Shown here: positions 56,566 to 64,000 of the stretch, one piece after another
How positions within the stretch are numbered: the stretch's first letter is position 1
Layout of the letters: the number at the start of each line of letters is the position of its first letter
Assembly (NCBI GenBank): GCA_019095985.1
Contig: CM032662.1
Coordinates: 38,062,435 to 38,126,434 of the forward strand
Source of the DNA: Streblospio benedicti
Lineage: Eukaryota > Annelida > Polychaeta > Spionida > Spionidae
Length of the DNA: 64,000 nt
Direction: 5' to 3'
Translations under genes and position numbers: made by a program
Notes under the pieces: model-generated
The model's input: the letters and a program-made list of their open reading frames with translations, nothing else
The model's database searches: none
Told to the model about the DNA's origin: nothing

Positions 56566-58797
56566 ATGAGAAAAAGGATAAGAAATAAAAATATTGCAGC
56601 ATTGGCTCTTATTTTAATCCTCATGGTTGCTGTTACTAACATATATTTTTCAATGAGTTATGATGATGATTTAAATTTAAATGATCGAGATGAAGACCTA
56701 CATTGGGTGATCGACAGCCTTGATGATGAAAAGCTACAGTTACTTTATGGAAATGATCCTTTTGAATTTGTAATCAACCCACACAAAAAGACATCAAATA
56801 CAAATGTATCATCAGTGGTTACGCAAAGGCCAAAGGCAAAATCTTACAGCAATGAGCAAATTCGTCAGTTTGAAACAGGTTATTGGGATCGAATTTTAAC
56901 ACTACCAAGTACAGGATACCACTCTTTCAACATAACCGCGAGTGACTTGGCAGGTAACAGAAGGAATATTCCTGACACCAGAATACAACAGTGTATTGGG
57001 CGAAAGTACAATACAAGTAGATTAGATTCTGCAAGTGTGATTATAATATTTCACAATGAAGCTCGGTCTACCTTATTGCGAACCATTACTTCAGTAATAG
57101 ATAGAACCCCTGCACATGTACTGCAAGAAATTATCCTTGTTGATGATGCTAGTACAGCATATTGGCTTCTAGAGCCACTAACAGATTATGTGCAAGGATT
57201 TTCATCCAAAATAAAACTTTTTAGATTGCCTAGAAGACAAGGACTGATACGTGCCAGACTTCATGGAGCAGAGAGAGCTTCAGGCAAAGTACTTGTATTC
57301 CTCGATGCACACACAGAAGTCAATGTACAATGGCTGGAACCCATGCTGCAAAGAATCAAGGATGCCAGAAACGTGCTGACCATTCCAGTGATGGACCCCA
57401 TAGACTGGTCAAGTTTAAAATACATGCGTTCTCTAGACAACTATGTTGGAACTTTCACATGGAATCTAGAGTTTAAATATCGCCTTTTATCCAAGGAGGC
57501 GATTGCTGATCGAAAAAACGATATTACGGAGCCAATACCTAGTCCTGTTATGGTTGGATGTGCACATGCGATTGATAAAGAGTATTTCTTCTCTTCTGGA
57601 TCTTATGACACAGGCATGAATATATGGGGAGGCGAGAACATTGAACATGCCTTTAGACTGTGGATGTGTGGTGGCCGAGTGGAAATCATTCCTTGTTCAA
57701 GAGTTGGCCATATCTTTAAACCCAAGTTACCGTATAATTTTGGTGATGAAGATGCAGGCAAAGTTATCCAGAGAAACCTCATGCGATTGGCTGAGGTTTG
57801 GATGGACAGGCACAAAGTTCTATTCTATGCGACACAAACGACAATACCATCAGAAATAGATATGAAATCGCTAGACGACAGAAGGTACTTACGACACAAG
57901 TTGAAGTGCAAGAATTTTGAGTGGTATTTGGACAATATTGCACCCAATATCCCTGTTCCTCGGCTAGAAGACACCAAATTCGGGAGAATAACATCAATGG
58001 CTGCCCAAGATAAATGCTTGATGCCATTTTCTCCAAATGAGGAAGAAGCTCTAGCGGTCACCGACTGTTCTCAATTACAAATACAAGATGAGCATTTTCA
58101 ACTTGGTCACAATGGTGATTTCAGCTGGAGGGGAAACTGTATCTTCGTTAACAGAACAAGAATTCTGGTACATAGTGACCCCTGCTCCCTCGACGGAGAA
58201 TGGACGATGACACCACGACAACAATTGATGCACATACCAACAAATAGCTGCATTACTTTAGACAAGGATAAAGAAGGCCTCTTCATGACCAATTGTACTT
58301 CATCGACAAAGGAGCAGAAATGGAGCTTCACTTACACTTTGGATTTTGCAAAAGGCCAACAGGTACATACTCAATCCGTAGCATATTTTGGGGAGTTAAA
58401 AAATCTAGGAAGTTCGTTTTGTGTCGACATTGATTCTTCTTCTGAAATCTACAACATGATCGACTGTGATAATCAGACTATACAGGCGAAAACATTTCAT
58501 TTATTTCAAGATGGAAGAATCGCTTGGAAACATCTTTGCTTAGAACAGTATGGGGGCACGTTAGGATTTACGCGTTGCAGTGAGTACTACTATGAAAAAT
58601 GGATCTATGACCCTGCAATGTTCCAAATAAGGGCGCATGATGAAGAAATGTGCTTCAGTCACAATCCGAAAGAAAATTTGGTAATCATTCTCAAGAAATG
58701 TGATGATCATGACAAATTTCAAACTTGGCAGTTTGAACAAAGGTTGGAAACTTATGAGCCAAATATGATAAGATCATTGGCAAAACATGAAGAATAG
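56566..58797 (+). CDS. Polypeptide N-acetylgalactosaminyltransferase (GALNT family), intronless, nested
   Basis: A 743-residue type II Golgi enzyme, expected to transfer GalNAc from UDP-GalNAc to Ser/Thr and start mucin-type O-glycans. After a short basic N-terminus comes a membrane anchor (about residues 8-30, with AALALILILMVAV) and a stem. The GT-A domain follows (about 150-440): VIIIFHNEARSTLLRT, ILVDDAS, DxH in FLDAHTE (Asp247, His249), WGGEN (354-358), and VGHIF whose His382 is the third metal ligand. The C-terminus (about 480-735) is a ricin-type beta-trefoil lectin with QKWSF and QTWQF repeats. The length is slightly above the usual 560-650. I start at 56566 because the anchor follows directly; an in-frame ATG at 56425 would add 47 residues, but an acceptor-like tttaaacag ends at 56520. 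The loop PVMVGCAHAID differs from the common MAGGLFAID. It lies on the plus strand in a 7-kb host intron, and family members usually have many introns, so it looks like a retrocopy that stayed open. Confidence 0.93.
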   Translation: MRKRIRNKNIAALALILILMVAVTNIYFSMSYDDDLNLNDRDEDLHWVIDSLDDEKLQLLYGNDPFEFVINPHKKTSNTNVSSVVTQRPKAKSYSNEQIRQFETGYWDRILTLPSTGYHSFNITASDLAGNRRNIPDTRIQQCIGRKYNTSRLDSASVIIIFHNEARSTLLRTITSVIDRTPAHVLQEIILVDDASTAYWLLEPLTDYVQGFSSKIKLFRLPRRQGLIRARLHGAERASGKVLVFLDAHTEVNVQWLEPMLQRIKDARNVLTIPVMDPIDWSSLKYMRSLDNYVGTFTWNLEFKYRLLSKEAIADRKNDITEPIPSPVMVGCAHAIDKEYFFSSGSYDTGMNIWGGENIEHAFRLWMCGGRVEIIPCSRVGHIFKPKLPYNFGDEDAGKVIQRNLMRLAEVWMDRHKVLFYATQTTIPSEIDMKSLDDRRYLRHKLKCKNFEWYLDNIAPNIPVPRLEDTKFGRITSMAAQDKCLMPFSPNEEEALAVTDCSQLQIQDEHFQLGHNGDFSWRGNCIFVNRTRILVHSDPCSLDGEWTMTPRQQLMHIPTNSCITLDKDKEGLFMTNCTSSTKEQKWSFTYTLDFAKGQQVHTQSVAYFGELKNLGSSFCVDIDSSSEIYNMIDCDNQTIQAKTFHLFQDGRIAWKHLCLEQYGGTLGFTRCSEYYYEKWIYDPAMFQIRAHDEEMCFSHNPKENLVIILKKCDDHDKFQTWQFEQRLETYEPNMIRSLAKHEE

Positions 58798-61274
58798 TGA
58801 ATGTGAACGTTGGGTGTTTGCATATAAAAATGTTTGCAGAAAAACGTGTTTAATTTTGAATTTCATTGGATGATACTGTTAACATCCATCCAAATGTGCA
58901 TGCTCATGTAAACGCTCAACCTTCAATATGTATTATACAAGTATATAGGGCATTGACATGTGAATGGGTTTTTTAATCAAGGTTCATATAAAAAGCCAAA
59001 TCCCATATTGCCCATTATAAATCCTAAACGCATTTGAATGGTTGTTCAGTGCGGTATGATGAGTTACATGCGTAAATGCATACATTCAATATCATATTCA
59101 CTTGTGAATGTTATTATTTATCTTGATATGAATGTAAGATGTTTGATAAAATAGGATTACAACAGTCAGTATTACCGGGTATGTATCTTTTTTTTCATAC
59201 TATGTTCAAATGAAAACGAGGTTTGTTACTGTCAGCCCACTAAAATGACAAAAAACCTAGCATTTCTAACTTAGATTTCTCTATGTCAAATGCTCCTTTT
59301 TCATAATTGTGTGATATACATTACTGTATACAACAATCTATAGTCCACACTCACTTTAAACCAAATCTTGAAAATGTAACCATGTAAATGCAAAATGTAA
59401 ATATAAAAGCTCACCCTGAAATTGACAATTGTTTGCCCTAAAAGCTAATGGGCTTTTGTACTATTGTATACAGTATGAATCTAATGCATGTTGATTACTT
59501 TAACTTACCTATTTGTTCATTTGTAATTATTACAGTAGAAACTTGTTGTCTCAATATTTCTTCGCTCCGATTTTCTGTTAGCTCGAGGTAAGTTTCATGT
59601 CCCTTCACCACATTATGCACATATCTAACACTTATCACAGTATATGCACTTTTTGTATTTTGATTTATGTTTTGTGTTTGGATGAGGAGTTTATACATGT
59701 AGGCTCAAAATTGAAATGAACAAATTCTTAGTTTTCAATTTTGGTTAGTAATTAGCTATAAATATACACCTACACAATGACCATATATCAGTTGGTTATC
59801 TCAAATATATTGAATACCTTTTTTATCAACAATGCAAACAAGTTTTTACTGTACCACATTAACATAATAACATTATGGACATTTAAAGAGACCAATTATG
59901 GTAAAAGGTTACAAATATTTTAAAATTGCCTTTGGGAATAGTTTGCTACTGAGCTGGCCTATAATTATAACACATAATAACAGCTAATTAGAAATTGGTG
60001 TGCGGAATCTTTGAAATTATTTATCCAGAAAAAGACAGATGTCAGAGTTTTGACTTAAATAAAGTTCAGTAATTTCATATGAATTTGAAATATTAGAATG
60101 GCATTTGCAACATTTAAAGCACAGAATAAAGATAAATAACTAACAAACATGTATAGATGAATTCTTTTATTTCTTAACAACAAAGTTCTTTACTTTTTAA
60201 TGGAATGCAATGGTTGTTTTGTCGAAAGCAAGCATTAATGCACAAATGGAATATAATCCAATATGATTTTTTTTTATGAAATCATTTTCAAATATGCCAA
60301 AATTTCTAAATTCAAATTTCATATGTGTTTATTGATCACAAGTGTTTTTGTTCTAAATCCAAAAATTTCAGTGAAAAACATCATAGTTACAAGTCATTTC
60401 TTATATTTTTGATAAGGAAAATACACATATGAAATGAAAAATCTATGAATAAAACGATTTTTGAATGAGAAAAAATAGAATTTTGTATTGGAATATAATC
60501 ATAAGTTAACCATAGCTGCAAAATAATAGAATTAGCGAAGCATTAAAAATACATTATTTACAATAAATATTCAACGATATAATCATGGACGGAATGATAA
60601 CATTTACAACTTTCACTTGAAATGGAATGTATTTTTCTTTTCAATATTTCAACTTACATTTAGGCAAGAGGTTTATATTTATTTACAGTTACATTTTTCT
60701 TACATGTATATATCTTTGGTCCAATAGTGAGAGTATTTCTGATGCCATACCAAAATTTCTCTGTGAATTTGAAAAATCTGAATAAGCATGCCTGTTCAGT
60801 TTTGTTTTTTATGGAAAAGAAGTTTTTCTCTTGCATACTCTTGTCTAGACCAAAGAAAGCTTATTGTATTGGTAAATCAAACGAAAATTAAACCCTCTTG
60901 GTAAATGCTATTAGTTTTTTCTTCCTAAAGTGAGAATAATATTAAAATAACTACTAATAAATCCATCCATAATTGTACAATCATACTACTTTTTCAAATG
61001 TACTTACATTATCAACATTTTAATACAAATATAATATACATTTCATAAACCTTTTTCACTTAACACCTGTCCACCTGAGTAAATGGTAGGAAGAAACATA
61101 TTAAAAAAAATAACATAAAATAATTTACTACTTGAATAAAATCCACTTAACACCTGTTCACCTGAATAATTGCTAGAAGTAAAAAATTATCATTAAAAAA
61201 ACTTTCTGTGTCTTAAATTGTGGTCTGACAAAAAAAAATAAGAAAGAACAAATCCAGACGAATAGTGGACTTAC
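58798..61274 (-). other. Intron, downstream flank of the nested gene
   Basis: 2.5 kb of AT-rich DNA. It presumably contains the 3' UTR of the nested gene, but I see no convincing polyadenylation cluster. A 35-base motif around CACTTAACACCTGTNCACCTGA occurs twice near 61060 and 61143. No exon of the host gene. Confidence 0.6.
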
Positions 61275-61382
61275 CAAATTGGCTCTTAGGGGTGACAGCT
61301 TTTGGGAGCTCAGTGAACTCTCCCATTCCGACCTCATTTTCAGCTGCGACCCGGAACATATAGGCTGTTCCCTCTGTCAAAC
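61275..61382 (-). CDS. F4 FN3 second half, SR0
   Basis: Acceptor cgtctag, donor TTTG|gtaag. Encodes GLTEGTAYMFRVAAENEVGM and GEFTELPKAVTPKSQF. Confidence 0.93.
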
Positions 61383-61608
61383 CTAGACGACACAGAATAC
61401 CTTTTATGAGCAGTGCAGTGCAGTGGTTTATCAAAAGATTCACGTTTGTATTTCACAAAGTCGTATATGCTATGAGGCCTTTTACCAATACTTTTTTTAA
61501 CAGTTTCCCGCCCCAAACTGGCCAGATTTTCTATATAGCAAACACCAAAACCATCCGGTACTAACCGGTTTTCCAAGTTACAAAAATCAAAACCAAACCA
61601 GTACTGAC

Positions 61609-61803
61609 CGGTCGCGAGTGTCTCCTGCTGGTCTGCGCCTGTCGTGCCGCACGCCGTCCAGTTTCGCTTGGACGCCTCGCGGCGATCCAGGCGGTACCCG
61701 GTGATGGGGGCACCACCGTTGTCGCCGGGTGGGCACCACATCAGGCTCACCGTCGTCTCAGTCACCTTGGGTGCCTGGAAGTCTTCAGGCGGCCCCGGCT
61801 TGT
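61609..61803 (-). CDS. F4 FN3 first part, SR0
   Basis: Acceptor gttgcag, donor ACCG|gtcagt. Encodes DKPGPPEDFQAPKVTETTVS and PPGDNGGAPITGYRLDRREA. Its 3' border lies 30-odd residues later than in the central SR copies. GC-rich codons. Confidence 0.92.
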
Positions 61804-61930
61804 CTGCAACGGGGGCCATTTGTTGATATTATACACTTTACCATAGAGGAAGTGCTCTAGTTATCGGCAGTGCTCAAGTTATTGGCACACTAAAAAAAAC
61901 TGATATTACAATGGGGGCCATTTGTTGATA

Positions 61931-62110
61931 TAGTAAAACCTCCAATTAAGACCACCTCTCTATTGAGATCACCTCTATACGATAATAGCACTTTTTAAGG
62001 TCCCAAACCTTCAGAAAGCTACCAGAATGAACCTCGATGTAGAAACGACCTCACTATTGAGACAACCGGACACTAGACTCACGGGAGGTCCTAATAGAGA
62101 GGTTCTACTG
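61931..62110 (+). mobile_element. CAGTAGAACCTC-family MITE, copy B
   Basis: Starts TAGTAAAACCTCCAATTAAG and ends GAGAGGTTCTACTG. Body aligned to copy A (GAAAGCTACCAGAATGAACC here, AAAGCTACCAAAATGAACC there). Confidence 0.8.
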
Positions 62111-62434
62111 TGTTATAAACTTTACCATAGAGGAAGTACTCAAGTTATTGGCACCCTGAAAAACTGATATTACATTAACTAGACAAATATTTATTTAAAT
62201 TCTCAAGTAGTTTCGTCCACTATTTCTCATTATAACATAAAACATTTGTGTTTCCTTAGAGATGGACGCATGTTTTACAGTTTTTTAGGATTCCAACAAC
62301 TTGAGTACTTTCGCTAGTGATACAGTAATGTAAATGTGTGGGGGTTTAGGGGTTTTGTAACTTTCAGAGCCATTTCTAGTGTTTAAGTAGCTTCCATCGA
62401 CCTTAATTTATACCAAGCATATTGACCTACTTAC

Positions 62435-62593
62435 CGAGCACATTGACATTGAGTGTGAAGCTGTTTTTGCCGAATTCGTTGTCCATGGCGACCTTGTATT
62501 TGCCGGAGTCTCCACGCTGCACTTTGGCCATCGTCAGTGCGGTCATGCCAAAAATCGTCTCCTCCTTGATACGCTTGGCGTCGGTGAATTTAC
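62435..62593 (-). CDS. IgD second half, SR0
   Basis: Acceptor ttgtcag, donor CTCG|gtaagt. Encodes GKFTDAKRIKEETIFGMTAL, then QRGDSGKYKVAMDNEFGKNS. It gives the reference for what the damaged SR7 IgD lacks. Confidence 0.93.
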
Positions 62594-63045
62594 CTGACAA
62601 CAAAACAGCAACATATGGAAGTGTACCGCTATGGTTCAGGATGTTATTAGTCTTTTGAGTGTTTGTGATCTATGGTTATGAAATGAAACGTACAAAAGGA
62701 ACAACTTCATTAAATGCCCCATTTGAAAAATATTTGATCAATACCGTATACAACCATCCAAGTGCCCACAGTCGTGTAACAGCCCTCCTCCCTCTTTTTC
62801 TTAAATGTCCTTAAGAATTACGTAGTAACTGCACTCTCATGTAACAGTTTGAGAAAATTTCAATTTAACAGCTCTGGGTGCTTGGATGGTCGTATACTGT
62901 TATACATGAACGTTACTTTGATATAAAAAGTGGTTGGGGTGAAATTGCATATGGCTATGGCATCCTGATTTCTAGGGTTTGAAAGTAGAAAATAGGGCCC
63001 AAAATGACGATATTATGCCCCAAAAAGTAGCCATCACTGACTGAC

Positions 63046-63171
63046 CTCCGTTGAAGGTCCACGTGACCGTGGGCTGGGGGTTTGCGGAGAAGGGGATCTC
63101 CAGCACATGAGCCTGTCCGGCCCGCAGCGTGATGCTGTCCTCCATAGACTCCTTGGTGAACTTGGGCGGGG
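63046..63171 (-). CDS. IgD first half, SR0
   Basis: Acceptor gtttttcag, donor GGAG|gtcagt. Encodes APPKFTKESMEDSITLRAGQ and FSANPQPTVTWTFNGG. Confidence 0.93.
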
Positions 63172-63692
63172 CTGAAAAACAAGAGCGTTATATAATCATG
63201 ATGTCATCATTTAACGTGTGATTGTAATCAACAACTGAATATGTTTATGTCAGTAAATTTCAGTTTACTTTTACAGTATCTAGCCCGTATGGCTTGATGA
63301 AGTGCATGAAACGTGAGCTATGAAGTCAAAAATATTTTTTCAGATGAGATTAACATCAAGATTTACTCTGAGATTGGAGGCATTATTAGCTACATTCACA
63401 GAATTACATTGTGCTTGATTTTTGCTTCCATCTCATATGAAATGGTGCATCGCTCACTTCACTGTGTGAAACTAACTCGATTGTACTCAAAGTATCATAA
63501 GACTATTCAAACCAGGTGCACATGTAATGCCTTTGGCCGTAAAACGATGATCATATGTAGGTCTATATAGGTGTGAACCAACAGGCCAGGTGGTCCTCAA
63601 GCAAATTGTTACATATTCATATGCATTACAGCATCTTGAGTTGCACTTGCTTTACCGTAATAGTTGTGAATCTGACAGTGTGTTTTGCTTAC

Positions 63693-63803
63693 CTTTGATG
63701 TCGAGCTTGGCGGTGGACTCTGCTCCGGCCTCATCCTCGAAGCGCACTGTGTATTCCCCGATGTCTTCCGGCATCGCTTTCTCCACCACCAGCTGGTGGG
63801 TGC
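63693..63803 (-). CDS. IgC second half, SR0; most 5' exon seen
   Basis: 111 bp, acceptor tttgcag, donor AAAG|gtaagc. Encodes GTHQLVVEKAMPEDIGEYTV, then EDEAGAESTAKLDIK. The first half of this Ig lies beyond the window. Confidence 0.92.
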
Positions 63804-63822
63804 CTGCAAACACAGTCACTCG

Positions 63823-64000
63823 GTGTTCAGGTCTAATGCATGCATATATAGGGTGATTTAATACCATGACACACAATCACTTAGTCATACGTCATGTTGT
63901 GTTCAGGTCTTACGCCTGCATATACAGTGTGATTATTACCATGTCACACAGTCACTGCGTCATACATCGTAATGTGTTCAGGTCTAATGCCTGCATATAT
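63823..64000. repeat. Tandem repeat, about 75-77 bp unit, running off the window
   Basis: TGTTCAGGTCTAATGC recurs at about 63824, 63901 (with one change) and 63974. Each unit also contains a CACACARTCACT word that resembles the intron side of the adjacent acceptor. Confidence 0.85.

Larger units (their letters stand above)
1..64000 (-). other. Giant titin/twitchin-like Ig-FN3 muscle protein gene, partial at both ends
   Basis: All Ig and FN3 exons in the window lie on the minus strand, keep compatible phases and have GT-AG borders, so I read them as one gene. Transcription runs from 64000 to 1; neither the start nor the stop codon is present. The domain order repeats as IgA-IgB-F1-F2-F3-IgC-IgD-F4-F5-F6. 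FN3 domains carry the titin A-band style signatures PPxxDGGxPVTGYxVE and YEFRVxAENxAGxG; Ig domains show the W, DSGKY and C/Y strand motifs of I-set folds. By family this should be a sarcomeric, thick-filament-associated elastic scaffold, with FN3 and Ig arrays spaced along myosin. Classical twitchin/projectin repeats Ig-Fn-Fn, and vertebrate titin uses 7- and 11-domain repeats, so the ten-domain repeat differs from both. Whether it is the titin, twitchin or another orthologue cannot be settled without the kinase end. Confidence 0.9.

Noticed and set aside
61340-61608. Extended frame beyond exon 61609-61803
   Set aside because: The donor ACCG|gtcagt fits the phase of exon 61275-61382 and the sequence after it is not FN3-like.

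Overview
The window is animal nuclear DNA: AT-rich introns, consensus GT-AG introns, and a giant modular muscle-type gene on the minus strand that runs off both ends. The host gene is a titin/twitchin-type protein made only of I-set immunoglobulin (Ig) and fibronectin type III (FN3) domains. No kinase, PEVK or signal peptide lies in the part seen. The phylum cannot be fixed from the sequence; the dispersed short transposons, Ty3/Gypsy relic and intron-rich giant gene fit a marine invertebrate bilaterian such as a lophotrochozoan or an invertebrate deuterostome.

The gene reads from right (5') to left (3'). Its domains form a ten-domain super-repeat of about 975 residues: IgA-IgB-F1-F2-F3-IgC-IgD-F4-F5-F6 (F = FN3). 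I number the copies SR0 to SR8 from 5' to 3'. SR0 (52.5-63.8 kb) and SR8 (0-14.9 kb) are partial; SR1 to SR7 lie between, giving about 80 domains. Exon structure changes sharply along the gene. SR1, SR2 and most of SR3 are one 8,021-bp exon (44031-52051). SR4 to SR6 each have one exon of about 2.17 kb plus a few small ones. SR0, SR7 and SR8 have mostly two short exons per domain, with visibly more GC-rich codons. Domain-boundary introns are phase 1.

Two domains of SR7 are visibly incomplete. F3 is cut to a 30-bp piece beside an old Ty3/Gypsy LTR element (22441-26830), and IgD lacks its middle next to a tRNA-derived SINE-like sequence (about 18675-18790). Because domain-boundary introns share phase 1, whole damaged domains could be skipped in frame.

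Two intronless genes sit on the plus strand inside large introns of the host gene: an ankyrin-repeat protein (6147-7517) and a polypeptide N-acetylgalactosaminyltransferase (56566-58797). The introns also hold small inverted-repeat elements (3582-3762, 52203-52475, 21093-22184, and a four-copy CAGTAGAACCTC family), a minisatellite near 55.3 kb, and repeated decayed copies of neighbouring exon edges. The left 2.7 kb holds a false or haplotypic duplication around a 100-N assembly gap.
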